From contig CAJTZD010000009.1 in assembly GCA_910584235.1 (NCBI GenBank), positions 1 through 64,000 of the forward strand: DNA of 64,000 nt. Direction: 5' to 3'. The DNA is from an uncultured Acetatifactor sp. Lineage in GTDB: Bacteria; Bacillota; Clostridia; Lachnospirales; Lachnospiraceae. The notes under the pieces are model-generated. The model was not told the DNA's origin and ran no database searches. It saw nothing but the letters and a program-made list of their open reading frames with translations. Shown piece after piece: positions 1 through 11,100 of this stretch. The first letter of the stretch is position 1, and every line of letters begins with the position of its first letter. Both the position numbers and the translations under genes were made by a program.

Positions 1-1059
1 CCCGTGGCCACTATCGGTGGCCTGAACGACCCGGCCCAGATGGAGGAGATCATCGCCACCGGCCAGGCGGACGTGGTGTACATGGCAAGGGCCCTGCTGG
101 CAGACCCGGAGCTGCCCAGGAAAGTGGCGGAGAACCGGGAGGAGGAAATCGTCCACTGCCTGCGCTGCTTTACCTGCATGGCGGAGCGGGCGGCCACCTC
201 CACCAGGAGATGTACCGTGAATCCCCTGATCGGCAGGGAGGCGGACGGTACGGAGGTGCTTCCGGCCCCGGTGAAAAAGAAAGTGCTGGTGGCGGGAGGC
301 GGCCCCGGGGGACTGTATGCCGCCTACACTGCAGCCAGGCGGGGGCATCAGGTCATCCTCTGCGAGAAAGAGCCGGAGACCGGCGGAATCCTGAAGAGCG
401 AACAGGCGCTGCCCTTTAAGAGGGAGATGTATCAGTTAGCGGCTACTTACCGCCTGCTGGCGGAGCAGGCCGGAGTGGAGATTCGCACCGGAACGGAGGT
501 TACCCGGGAGTATGCCGAGGCCCAGGAGGCGGATGCCCTGATAATAGCGGTGGGCTCTGCGCCGATTGTGCCGCCCATTCCGGGATTGGACGGAAGAAAC
601 GTGATTGTAGTCAATGAATATTACAGAGAAAAGGAAAAGGTCACGGACAGCGTGGTAGTGCTGGGCGGCGGCCTGGCGGGCTGCGAGTGCGCCATCCATT
701 TAGGCATGGAGGGGAAGACGGTGCATTTGGTGGAGATGCGGGACAGCCTTGCGCCGGACACCAACGTAAGGCACCGCCCGCTTCTGCTGAAAGAAATAGA
801 AAAATACGTGACTGTACATACGAATTACCGTGGACTGGAGGTCGCCCCGGAGGGCGTGTGGTGCCAGGATGGGGAGGGGAACAGGAGGCTGGTGCCCGGG
901 ACTTCGGTCATCTGCGCCCTGGGGCAGCGGTCCCGGACGGATGTGGTGGAAAGCTTGCGGGATGCCGCGCCTTATGTGGCGGTAATCGGAGATGCGGCCA
1001 GAGTGTCTACCATCACCAACGCCGTCTACTGGGGGTATCATGCGGCTTTGGACATCTGA
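1..1059 (+). CDS. NADH:flavin oxidoreductase / FAD-dependent reductase, C-terminal part (5' truncated)
   Basis: The reading frame is open from base 1, so the gene starts outside the window. The visible part holds the end of an old-yellow-enzyme FMN barrel, a 4Fe-4S ligand set (Cys codons at 157, 166, 175 and 211, pattern CxxCxxC-x11-C), a FAD Rossmann motif (GGGPGG, about 290-315) and a second NAD(P)-binding motif (GGGLAG, about 664-681). This order is that of 2,4-dienoyl-CoA reductase and of BaiCD/BaiH-type clostridial ene-reductases, which reduce activated C=C bonds with NAD(P)H in the cytosol. The frame ends at GDAA...YWGYHAALDI, the usual FAD-contacting end. The substrate cannot be told from this part: fatty acyl-CoA, bile acid, flavonoid and other enoates are all used in the family. 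Family call is sure, substrate is not. Confidence 0.9.
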   Translation, partial: PVATIGGLNDPAQMEEIIATGQADVVYMARALLADPELPRKVAENREEEIVHCLRCFTCMAERAATSTRRCTVNPLIGREADGTEVLPAPVKKKVLVAGGGPGGLYAAYTAARRGHQVILCEKEPETGGILKSEQALPFKREMYQLAATYRLLAEQAGVEIRTGTEVTREYAEAQEADALIIAVGSAPIVPPIPGLDGRNVIVVNEYYREKEKVTDSVVVLGGGLAGCECAIHLGMEGKTVHLVEMRDSLAPDTNVRHRPLLLKEIEKYVTVHTNYRGLEVAPEGVWCQDGEGNRRLVPGTSVICALGQRSRTDVVESLRDAAPYVAVIGDAARVSTITNAVYWGYHAALDI

Positions 1060-1183
1060 AGCGCCGCCCCGGTCACTGCTCGCTCTGCCCAGGGGAACAG
1101 ATGGGTCAGATTTAGATTTTCCTGAGAGGAATGCGGGAAGAGGGTGGAGAGGGCTGTGGGTCTTTAGGAAAAAGGAGAAAAGA

Positions 1184-1609
1184 ATGGACAAACTGATAAT
1201 GACATTCCAGATTTTTGCAGACAATTCCCAGGTTTCCAATATGTCAGGCCCCTACGGGGCCGTGACCATCATCCCCTTTACGGGAAAAGTGGAGTCAGAA
1301 CTCTTTACGGGAGAAATCCTGCCTGGCGCGGCGGACGTACAGGTGGAGAACGTGGCGGGGAGCCGGAACATGTGTGCCAAGTACATGTTCCGCGGAAAGG
1401 ACAGCGCAGGGACGGACTGCTACCTCTTCGTGGAGAACAACGCCTATTTTACCATCGCCAACAAAGGCGACCCGTACTTCAACGCATGCCCCAGGTTCAT
1501 CACGGACAGTACCCTGCTGGGAGAATACCTTTGCCGGGGGCAATTCCGCTCGGAAGTCCAGGGCCGGGACTGGGGCGTGGAGATCCGGATTATAGACGTG
1601 CTGGGTTAG
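1184..1609 (+). CDS. DUF3237-type small beta-barrel protein
   Basis: This 141-residue protein has the features of the DUF3237 family: an early GAVTIIPFTG segment, then FTGEILPGAAD, a central strand region with FVENNAYF, and an FITD...EYLCRGQF segment towards the end. The family has no settled biochemical role. The start at 1184 is chosen because AAGGAG lies at 1172-1177 with good spacing; the frame stays open upstream but without a better start. It lies 124 bases after the flavin oxidoreductase in the same direction and may be cotranscribed. DUF3237 genes often sit near oxidoreductases, which gives only a loose hint of a small-molecule role. There is no signal peptide or membrane segment, so the protein is cytosolic. 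Confidence 0.75.
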   Translation: MDKLIMTFQIFADNSQVSNMSGPYGAVTIIPFTGKVESELFTGEILPGAADVQVENVAGSRNMCAKYMFRGKDSAGTDCYLFVENNAYFTIANKGDPYFNACPRFITDSTLLGEYLCRGQFRSEVQGRDWGVEIRIIDVLG

Positions 1610-1628
1610 GCGTTAGGCGCCACAGTCC

Positions 1629-1657
1629 TTTACATTTCTCAGATTGGATGGTAAAAT
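1629..1657 (+). promoter_or_regulatory. Predicted sigma-A promoter for the AAA-ATPase gene
   Basis: TTTACA at 1629-1634 and TAAAAT at 1652-1657 are separated by 17 bases, and the gene starts about 65 bases downstream. Recognised by eye only. Confidence 0.5.
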
Positions 1658-1724
1658 ATTGATACCGTGGCAGTCACAGAAATCGAAACCAGGATGTCCG
1701 GATATGGCAAGAGGGGGCAGTGGG

Positions 1725-3335
1725 ATGAAGCGCTATTTTAATACAGAGGGATGCTGTAGGCCAGGAATTCATTATATGGTACGGCTTGACGACAGGCTGA
1801 ATCAGATAAAGCGGCTGTATGTAGACAGAGGGAAATACTTTGTGATTAACCGGGGAAGACAGTACGGCAAGACGACAACACTGCGGCTCCTGACAGAGTA
1901 CCTGAGGGATGATTATGCGGTAATTCCTATGGATTTCCAGTTGATGAGCACTGCAAACTTTGCTGATGAACAAACATTCGTAGTAAAGTTTGTGTCATAT
2001 CTGGAAAAACTGCTGTCCGGTTCGGAAGCGAGGGCGGAAGATATGGATGCAGGAGCCGTGGAAAACCTGGTATCCTTACAAAAGGCACAAAATCCCTCGT
2101 TGGACGTTTTATTCCGGGAGATGAGCAGGCTCTGCCGTACAGCGAAAAAACCGGTGGTTCTGATTATAGATGAAGTGGACAGCGCTGCCAACAATCAGGT
2201 CTTCCTGGATTTCCTGGCACAGTTAAGGGGATATTATATTGACCGTGAGCAAAGTCCCGCCTTTCATTCAGTCATCCTTGCAGGTGTTTATGACATTAAA
2301 AATCTCAAGCTGAAAATACGCCCGGAGGCGGAACATCAGTATAACAGCCCGTGGAACATAGCGGCGGAATTCAATGTTAAGATGGACTTTTCTGCGACTC
2401 AGATTGAAGGTATGCTTCAGGAATATGAAGCAGACTGTCATACGGGCATGGACACGGCGGCAATGGCGGAGCAGATATACCAGTATACCTCCGGTTACCC
2501 GTATCTGGTATCCGCAATCTGCAAGATTCTGGATGAACAACTGCCGGAGGAGGAAAGCTTTACAGGCAATGGAGATGCCAACAGGAAAATCTGGTCAGGA
2601 GAGGGAATAGGGGAAGCGGTGAAAATTCTGCTGAAAAGGAAGCTCCCATTGTTTGATAGCATGGTGAGGCAGCTTGACCAGTACCCTGAACTCAGGGATA
2701 TGATGGAACAGATTATGTATGAGGGGAAAGAATTGGCATTCAGTCCGGATATCAAGCCCATCAATCTGGGGATTATGTTCGGTTTCCTGAGAGAAAAAGA
2801 TGGTCGAGTTGTAATTGCGAACCGTGTCTTTGAAATGCGGCTTTTGAATCTGTTTATCACAGAGGAGGCATTAAAAAGTGATTCATTCCAGTGCAGCGAG
2901 TATGATAAGCCTCGCTTTATCCAGAGCGGCAGGTTGGACATGAAGCGCGTGCTGGAGAAGTTTGTGGAGCATTTCCATGAAATCTATGGAGAGAATGATG
3001 AGAGATTCATCGAGAAGTACGGTCGGAAATTCTTCCTCCTTTATCTGAAGCCAATCATCAATGGCACAGGGAATTACTACCTGGAAGCCCAGACCAGGGA
3101 TGCAGGCCGGACGGATGTTGTTGTAGATTATCGTGGCGAGCAGTTCATCGTGGAAATGAAGATTTGGCGCGGGAATGAGTACAATGAAAGAGGAGAAGAG
3201 CAGCTTGTCGGATACCTGGATTACTTTCATCAAAAGAAAGGATATATGCTCAGCTTCAATTTCAACAAGAAGAAAGAGATTGGCGTGAAGACCATCGCGA
3301 TAGGCGAGAAAGAAATCGTGGAGGCGGTGGTGTGA
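1725..3335 (+). CDS. AAA-ATPase-like protein with C-terminal PD-(D/E)XK nuclease-like domain
   Basis: The 536-residue protein opens with an AAA-ATPase_like (PF09820-type) domain. The P-loop is GRQYGKT at residues 44-50 and the Walker B strand ends in Asp149-Glu150. The C-terminal part has a PD-(D/E)XK pattern, Asp464 followed by Glu477-x-Lys479 (PF08011-type, formerly DUF1703). Proteins of this build are abundant, often in multiple copies, in gut Firmicutes and Bacteroidetes. Their role is unproven; a nucleic-acid or defence-like role is a guess. The start at 1725 begins the conserved MKRYFNTEG segment; an in-frame ATG at 1704 is possible. It has its own promoter and no functional partner nearby. 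Confidence 0.85.
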   Translation: MKRYFNTEGCCRPGIHYMVRLDDRLNQIKRLYVDRGKYFVINRGRQYGKTTTLRLLTEYLRDDYAVIPMDFQLMSTANFADEQTFVVKFVSYLEKLLSGSEARAEDMDAGAVENLVSLQKAQNPSLDVLFREMSRLCRTAKKPVVLIIDEVDSAANNQVFLDFLAQLRGYYIDREQSPAFHSVILAGVYDIKNLKLKIRPEAEHQYNSPWNIAAEFNVKMDFSATQIEGMLQEYEADCHTGMDTAAMAEQIYQYTSGYPYLVSAICKILDEQLPEEESFTGNGDANRKIWSGEGIGEAVKILLKRKLPLFDSMVRQLDQYPELRDMMEQIMYEGKELAFSPDIKPINLGIMFGFLREKDGRVVIANRVFEMRLLNLFITEEALKSDSFQCSEYDKPRFIQSGRLDMKRVLEKFVEHFHEIYGENDERFIEKYGRKFFLLYLKPIINGTGNYYLEAQTRDAGRTDVVVDYRGEQFIVEMKIWRGNEYNERGEEQLVGYLDYFHQKKGYMLSFNFNKKKEIGVKTIAIGEKEIVEAVV

Positions 3336-3385
3336 GGACGGTTGGGGCGGCGTAAAATACTATCTGTTTTGGATAATAGAAATAA

Positions 3386-3414
3386 GTGACAGATTGGGCC
3401 AGGCAATGTATAAT
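3386..3414 (+). promoter_or_regulatory. Predicted promoter for the first MATE gene
   Basis: GTGACA (3386-3391) and a perfect TATAAT (3409-3414) are spaced by 17 bases and lie about 30 bases before the MATE start codon, so the leader is short. Confidence 0.6.
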
Positions 3415-3445
3415 GGAAAGCAAATATACGCAGAGGTGAAAAAGA

Positions 3446-4822
3446 ATGGAAATGTTGAAGAAGTTTTTCGAGCCAGTGGACATGACAGAGGGCTCGCCCT
3501 GGAGGAAAATAGTGTTTTTTACAGTCCCTATGCTGATCGGAAACATTGCCCAGCAGCTCTACAATACAGTGGACAGCGTAGTGGTGGGCAATTACGTGGG
3601 GGACAATGCCCTGGCGGCTGTGGGCAGCGCTGGGCCTATCCTGAACCTGCTCCTGGTCCTGTTCGTGGGCATCAGTGTGGGCGCGGGCATCATCGTATCC
3701 CAGTATTTCGGGGCGAAAGAGCGGGAGAAGCTGTCCATTACCATCGGGAACTGTATCACGCTGACGGCCATAGCTACCGTGTTCGTGATGGTGGTGGCCT
3801 CCCTTGTGTCCAGGCCGCTGCTGGAGCTTCTGGACACGCCGGAGTCCATCATTGACTGGTGCCAGTCATACCTGTTGATTTTGTTCATCGGCTCCGCCGG
3901 ACTGGCATTCTATAACATATTGAGCGGAATTCTGCGGGGACTGGGAGATTCCATGGCCGCCCTGGCCTATCTGCTGGTGTCCACTGTAATCAATATCGTA
4001 TTGGATCTGCTGTTCGTGGCAAAGATGGATATGGGAGTCAGCGGTGTGGCTCTGGCAACGGTGATTGCCCAGTTGATCTCCGCGCTGCTTTGCTTCCTGC
4101 GGCTGCGGCGGATGGTGGAACTGTTTGACATGAAGCCGGCTTATCTGAAGCTGCAAAAGCAGCATGCCCTGAAAGTCATTCAGCTTGGACTGCCCTCCGG
4201 CATCACCCAGGCCATCTTCTCCATGGCCATGATCGTGGTGCAGTCCCTGACCAACAGCTTCGGGGAGATGTTCATCGCCGCCAACGTGATCATCATGCGT
4301 GTGGACGGCTTTGCCATGATGCCCAACTTCTCTTTCGGCACGGCCATGACTACATATGCAGGGCAGAACGTGGGCGCCAGGATGTACGACCGGGTGGAGA
4401 AAGGCGCTAAGCAGGGGACATTCATTGCCATGGGAGTGTCCGCCATCCTGACCTCCCTGATCCTGATCTTTGGCAAGTCGCTGATGGGGATATTCACCAA
4501 GACTCCGGAATTGGTAGACTTAAGCCGGGACATGATGGGAATTTTGGCCGTGGGCTATATCGCCATGGCAGTGACCCAGAGCCTGTCCGGCGTCATGCGC
4601 GGCGCGGGAGATACGGTGACGCCCATGTGGATTTCCATTATTACGACAATTCTTATACGTGTGCCGGTAGCCTACGGAATCGCCTGGCTGACCAGATCGG
4701 CGGAATATCCCGGCGGAAGACAGGAGTGTATCTTCATCTCCCTGCTGAGCTCCTGGGTGGCAGGCGCGCTGATAACTTTCTTCTTCTATAAGAGGGGGAA
4801 GTGGAAAGAGAAAGCGGTTTAA
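3446..4822 (+). CDS. MATE family efflux transporter
   Basis: This 458-residue membrane protein has twelve hydrophobic segments in two similar halves. Family landmarks are the early PMLIGNIAQQLYNTVDSVVVG segment (shown here only in part as QQLYNTVDSVVVG) and the repeated SGVMRGAGDT motif near residue 385 and SGILRGLGDS near residue 155. MATE proteins export cationic drugs, dyes or metabolites by Na+ or H+ antiport across the cytoplasmic membrane. The length is normal. It is a single-gene unit with a promoter just upstream and a strong terminator just downstream. The substrate cannot be deduced. It is one of three MATE genes in the window (others at 35705 and 49525). Confidence 0.93.
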   Translation: MEMLKKFFEPVDMTEGSPWRKIVFFTVPMLIGNIAQQLYNTVDSVVVGNYVGDNALAAVGSAGPILNLLLVLFVGISVGAGIIVSQYFGAKEREKLSITIGNCITLTAIATVFVMVVASLVSRPLLELLDTPESIIDWCQSYLLILFIGSAGLAFYNILSGILRGLGDSMAALAYLLVSTVINIVLDLLFVAKMDMGVSGVALATVIAQLISALLCFLRLRRMVELFDMKPAYLKLQKQHALKVIQLGLPSGITQAIFSMAMIVVQSLTNSFGEMFIAANVIIMRVDGFAMMPNFSFGTAMTTYAGQNVGARMYDRVEKGAKQGTFIAMGVSAILTSLILIFGKSLMGIFTKTPELVDLSRDMMGILAVGYIAMAVTQSLSGVMRGAGDTVTPMWISIITTILIRVPVAYGIAWLTRSAEYPGGRQECIFISLLSSWVAGALITFFFYKRGKWKEKAV

Positions 4823-4867
4823 GTGCGGGAAGAAGTTAAAAATCAAATAAAAAGGAAAACAGTTGAT

Positions 4868-4915
4868 ATGCCACAAATCGTGAGAAATCAGGATTTGTGG
4901 CATTATATTTTATAT
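4868..4915 (+). terminator. Rho-independent terminator of the MATE gene
   Basis: ATGCCACAAATC (4868-4879) and its exact reverse complement (4892-4903) form a 12-bp stem with a 12-base loop, followed by a T-rich stretch (TATATTTTATAT). Confidence 0.8.
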
Positions 4916-4983
4916 GGAAACGCAAGATTGGTGAGGCCTATGGAATTAGGCAGAAATTTGCACTAATTAAGCAGGATTTTTCG

Positions 4984-5012
4984 TTTATACAAAAAGATGA
5001 AGTATGTATAAT
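4984..5012 (+). promoter_or_regulatory. Predicted promoter of the carbohydrate locus
   Basis: TTTATA (4984-4989), 17 bases, then TATAAT (5007-5012). It lies about 160 bases before the giant-protein start in an AT-rich stretch. The weak -35 box suits an activated promoter; the AraC regulator encoded at 23961-24827 is the obvious candidate activator, by inference. Confidence 0.5.
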
Positions 5013-5170
5013 GAATTTATATAAAAATAGTCCCAAAAGAAATCCAAAAACTGGAAGAAATTAGAACAAAACACACAAGATTTTGGATGGAAAACAAAAG
5101 GAGAGGGAGAATCGTATAGTATGAAAACACAATGGTCTGCAAAAAAAGCCAACAGGAAGGAGGAGGAAAA

Positions 5171-8100
5171 GTGAAAAAACAGACGATGGAGCATGCAAAA
5201 AAGGAAAGCCCCAATATGGAAGAACAGAAGCTTCCACAGAAAAAAATAAGCAAAAAGGCATGGGTCATAGCTTTTGGCACAGCGGCCGTCCTGTTTGCAG
5301 CCTTGGTGGTGGGCATTTTGGCGGCAATGGGGACGTTTCGGGAAGAGGAAGGAGTCTATGCGTTCACCTTAAGCCAGCGGGATGTTGCCGTGGAGCTTGG
5401 GGAAACCATGCAGCTTGAAGTGGTTCCGGATAAGGAGTGCAGGAGAATGAGGCCGGAGATTACCTGGATCAGCTCCGACCCGGCGGTGGCTTCCGTATCC
5501 GAGGACGGAAGCGTCACGGCATTGGCCGGAGGCGAAGCCAGGATCACCGCCATTGCCAGATACCAGGAGGAGGAATGCAGCGCTTCCTGCATGGTGACGG
5601 TGAAAGCGCCCGGCTTTGAATATTCCGATTACCGTGTACGGTGGTTTACCCAGAGCAAGGACCGGGGAACCTACATGGTGAAAGAGGAGACTTTCGAGCG
5701 CCTGGTGGGCAGCGAGGTGGAGTTGGATGAGAAGTACGCCATGAGGATGGTTCCGGTGCAGTATGTGCTGAATAAGGAGAAGAGCGTCTGGAGCGGTCAG
5801 GTAAAGGAACTTCCGGGACAGTGTATCCTGGAGGTATATTATGACGTAGGCGAGATCGAATATTATGTGGATTATTATTACGAGTCCGACAAGAAACTGG
5901 GAGCTTATACGGAAAAGGAGACCAAAGCCTTTACTACATATGCTTTTTCCCCGGTGAAAGCGGAGGAGAATCCCAGGGAAGGCTTTACCCTGAACAGGGA
6001 GGCGCAGGATGCGGTGACAGAGATGGAATCCGTAGAGGCCGGTGACCGGCTGAGCGTTTACTATGACAGGGTACGGTGCAAGGTGACCGTCACCTATGTG
6101 ACCGGCAGGGAGACGGCGGTCTATACCAATGTATACGGGTATGGACTGGTGGACGCGCCGGAGGATGCGTTGACGGATTCCATGGAGTTGTATGACGCAA
6201 CGGTGGGATGTTATCTCAACGGGAACCGGTCGGAGAATATCTATGAGGATCTGAAAAAGGTGGCATGGAATTCCGTTGTGCAGGTGCGGATGGAAAGCAT
6301 GTCTGGCTGGATCTACGACCCGAAAACCGGATACCTGTTGAATCTTGCAGAGCATAATACGACCTCCTATGCCTATCTGCAGGGTGCCAGCAATACGATT
6401 TGCCTGTCGGCAACCTATGACATCACAGGTTCCCAGACGAATATGTTCGGCATTACCCTGAGAAGCGGCGACACCAGCAGACAGTTCTGGTTTGCCGACA
6501 GGGGCGTCTACGTGCGGAAAGACCATGGGTATGATTCCGGCATCATCGGAGACGAGCAGTTCAGATACAATAATGCCGGCTTCTGGGACGGCGGCGCCTT
6601 TGTATGGGCGCAGAACAATGAGGGGGCCTGGGGAACCCATATTTCCTCCACCATATCCAATATGATTAAAAATACCGCGTCCTCCAGCCACCGGCTGACC
6701 TGGGTGGTATACGAGGGTGTGCTTTACGGGAATATAGACGGGGAGACGGTGCTGCGGCTTCCGCTGAACCATTTTGTTGCGGAGTGGACGGCAGACAAGC
6801 CGTACCAGATCGGCTTTTCCACTTTCGATGGCCCCAAGGACTATGATGAATTGAAGATTCGGGATGTGTCCATCAGTTTCGGTGATGAGGCAAAAGCACG
6901 GCTGAACCTGGCGGGAGAAGTAAAATCTGCCCGGCTGAACCATGTCGCCTATGACGTGATTACAGGCTGTTACCTTCCGGCCTCCAGCTTCGGATTCACA
7001 GAGTTAGGAAGCAGCGCCACCGCCGGAAATGTGGGCGTATCCGCCGATATATGGATGCAGAATATGGGCAATACCACCGCAGGCTATGGGGTGACCATCA
7101 GCGATGGGGAGAGCTCGGTCCAGTATCTGTTGCAGGGCAATGACCAGGCCCGCCGCCAGAAGAACTTTGGCTGGGACGACACTGTCTATATGAATATGAA
7201 TCTGGTGACGGCTTTTGACGACAAAGGGAGTACCCATGTGGATGCCTTTGTGAAAGACGGATATTTCTATATCAAATACAATGGGGTACAGACCCAGTGC
7301 GTCAATATGCTGTCGCTGTTTCCGGGGTACCGTCCCGGGGAGACGAAAGTGACGGTGGGGCTGTGCTCCTGCGATGCGAATCTGGGGCTGGCCCGCTACT
7401 ACAATGTGAAGCTGCTGTCGGAAGCTGAAGTAGCGGCGGCAGAAAGCCAGCAATGGGGATTTTACGCGGACGAGCCCATCCCGGGGAAGTATGACTTTGA
7501 GGAAGGGACGCTGGCAGGGGCGCGGAATCAGTGGACGGTGGCAACCATGCCGGGAGGCAGCAAAATCTGGCAGGTGGAAGGCGTGATGGAGCGCACCGAT
7601 TCTCCCCTGGCCCGGGCAGTAGGCCGGCTGGCCAGCAGGATTGCGGAGGGAGTCAGAGAAGAGGACGGGGATACGACATCCCGGATTCCCCTTCGGATGG
7701 GAATCGGAATTGCGTCAGGCGGCAAGGAACTGCGCCTGATGGGAGACGGGAACGGCCTTTTGGCTCATGACGGCGATACCTGGCTGAATGAATTTGAACC
7801 GGCCACCTGGAAAAAATATGTACTGAACAGCAAAGCGGACGCATTTTTCAATGGAACCGGCCCGGACAAGCTGTCTTTCCGTGCCGTGATCTACAGGGAT
7901 GTACTGTATATGTGGTTTGACGGTGAGCTTTGCTGGCAGGTTCCGCTGACGGAAAACCAGTTCGGAACCGATGCGGATCCCAGGAGCGTCAGTTTCTCGG
8001 CGGACAGCGAGTATCAGCTAAGGCTCTGCTTAAATGAATCCGGCCATAACGGAAAGATAAGCGGCTTGAAAGTCACCATGGACTATCAGGTGACAGAGCA

Positions 8101-11100
8101 GACAGACTTTGTAAAGGACAAGGACGGGAACAGCTACAGCTTCCTGGAGGCCATAGGAATGCTGGAGGAAGCGGCGGCAGATACCTCCGAAAATACGAAT
8201 ATGAGGCAGGATCCCTTTACCGGAGACTACATCGCATCCGCCGGCATATGGGACGCTTACCTCTATGGGGATGCGGCAGTGGGAGACCTTGGCGTATCCG
8301 CAGATATCGGCTGGCAGCTGCAGGAGAACCATGATTCCGCCACCGGGATATATCTTAGGGCAGGGGATCTGACCCATTCCTTTATGAACTGGTCCCAGGG
8401 CGACAATTACCACGCCAGCTACCGGCATATCCTGCGCAGTGAGAGCCAGGAGAAGAACCTTGCGGAGACAAATATCCTGGATCAGGTATGCGCCAACGTA
8501 TATCCGGTAAAGGAAGACGGAACCAGCCATGTGGACGCCTTTGTAAAGGACGGTTATTTCTATATCAATTACAACGGCACCCAGGCATTGTGCATCAGCA
8601 TGGTATCCCTGTTTGCGGACTATGATCCGGCGGCTACAAAGGTTGCCATTGGCATCGGCGGCAACCAGATGAATTTAGGGCCGGCGACGTTCTCCAATGT
8701 GGCGTTCCATACGCCGGAACAGGTAGCGGCGCTTCCCTCCGTCCAGTGGAATACCTACAGCGAGTATGTGATATCAGACAGGACGGCAGATGTCTACAGC
8801 CTGAAAGATGGATCTTTCGAACGCAGGAAAGATCGGGACGATCTGGATTGGATGTGGACCGGAATGCCTCTGTACGGAACCCAGAAGATCTGGCAGGTGG
8901 AAGGCACCATGGCCCGTACCGATGCGAAAGACGCAACCCAGCTGGCCATGGGATTCGGCCTCAGCAGCGGAGGAAAGGAACTGCGGATCATGGGAGGCGG
9001 CGATGGCATCAAGGTCTCCATGGGTGACGGCTGGTATAAGGAATGGGATTACATGAACCTGAATTCCTATGTCCTGAGCAACCGGGCAAAAAGCATTTTT
9101 GCGAATCCGAGAATCTCGGATGAAATTTCTTTCAGGGCGGTTGTATACAGGGATGTGCTGTATGTGTGGTTTGACGGCGAGCTTTGCTGGAACATTCCGC
9201 TCAGGGAGAACGAGTTTGAGAACGGCACTTTCCCGGTAGACAGCGACTATCAGCTAACCCTGTGGATGAGCGATCTTGACGGGTGCGGCAGGATGAGCGG
9301 CCTGAAGACATTGATGGGCTACCAGGTGACAGAGCAGACAGACTTTATGAAAGGGGCAGACGGAAAGACATACGGCTTCCTGGAGGCCATGGAGCTTCTG
9401 GAGAAAACGACTCCCGGAGATACGAACATGAGACAGGATCCCTTTACCGGGGACTACATCGCATCCGCCGGCATATGGGACGCTTACCTCTACGGGAAAC
9501 CGGCAGTGGGAGACCGGGGCGTCTCCGCGGACATCAGCTGGCAGGATCCGGAGAAGCATGAATCCGCCACCGGTGTGTATCTGAGGGCGGGGGATCTGAC
9601 CCATTCCTTTATGATTTGGTCCGAGGGCGACAATTATAATGCCAGCTACAGGCATATCCTGCGCGATAAGAGCCAGGAGACGAACCTTGCCGAGACAAAT
9701 ATCATAAATCAGGTATCCTCCAATGTGCTTCCGGTGAAAGAAGACGGAACCAGCCATGTGGATGCTTTTATAAAGGACGGTTATTTCTATATCAATTACA
9801 ATGGCACCCAGGCGCTGTGCATCAGCATGGTATCCTTGTTTGGGGACTATGACCCGACGGCTACGGAGGTTACCATCGGCATCGGCGGCAATCAGATGAA
9901 CTTAGGTCCGGCGAAGTTTGCCAATGTGGCATTCCGCACGGCAGAAGAGGTAGCGGCGCTTCCCTCCGCCCGGTGGGATACCTACAGCGAGTATGTCACA
10001 TCAGACCGGACGGCAGATGTTTACAGCTTGAAAGACGGAACTTTTGAACGCAGGAAAGACCGGGACGATCTGGATTGGATGTGGACCGGAATGCCTCTGT
10101 ACGGAACCCAGAAGATCTGGCAGGTGGAAGGCACCATGGCCCGTACCGATGCCAGGGATGCAACCCAGTTGGCCATGGGATTTGGCCTCAGCTGCGGCGG
10201 AAAGGAACTGCGGATCATGGGCGGCGGCGCCGGCATCAAGGTTTCTATGGGTGACGGCTGGTACAATGAATGGGCTTACATGAATCAGAATTCCTATGTC
10301 TTTAGCAGCAGGGCAGAGAAAGTTTTCGCAAATCCGAGAACCGCGGATGAAATTGCCTTTCGGGCAGTGGTATACAAGGATGTGCTGTATGTGTGGTTTG
10401 AAGAGGAACTTTGCTGGAGAATCCCGCTTACGGAGAACGAGTTTGAGAACGGCACTTTCCCGGCGGACAGCGATTATCAGCTGACCCTGTGGATGAGCGA
10501 TCTTGACGGATGCGGCAGGATGAGCGGCCTGAAGACATTGATGGGCTGCCAGGCGACAGAACAGACAGACTTTTATAAGGATGCAAACGGAAAGACCTAC
10601 AGCTTCCTGGAGGCCATGGAGCTTTTGGAGACAGAGAGTCCCTACAAAGATACGAATATGAGACTGGATGCTTTTACCGGGGACTACATCGCATCGGCAG
10701 GCACATGGGATGCTTATCTTTACGGGGAACCGGCAGTGGGAGACCTTGGCGTATCCGCAGACATTAGCTGGAAAGAACCGGAGAAGCATGATTCCGCCAC
10801 CGGCGTGTATCTGAGGGCAGGAGATTTGACCCATTCCTTTATGACCTGGTCTGAGGGCGACAATTATAATGCAAGCTACCGGCATATCCTGCGCAGCAAG
10901 AGCCAGGAGACGAACCTTGCCGAGACGGACATTCTGAAGCAGGTATGCGCCAGCGTATACCCGGTGAAAGAGGACGGAACCAGCCATGTGGACGCCTTTG
11001 TAAAGGACGGTTATTTCTACATCAGCTACAACGGCACCCAGGCGCTGTGCATCAGCATGGCATCCCTGTTTGCGGACTATGATCCGGCAGTTACGGAAGT

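Noticed and set aside
5369..6943. 524-codon minus-strand open frame across the giant gene
   Set aside because: Antisense to the Ig-like and lectin-like region of a well-supported gene; no ribosome site, no motif.
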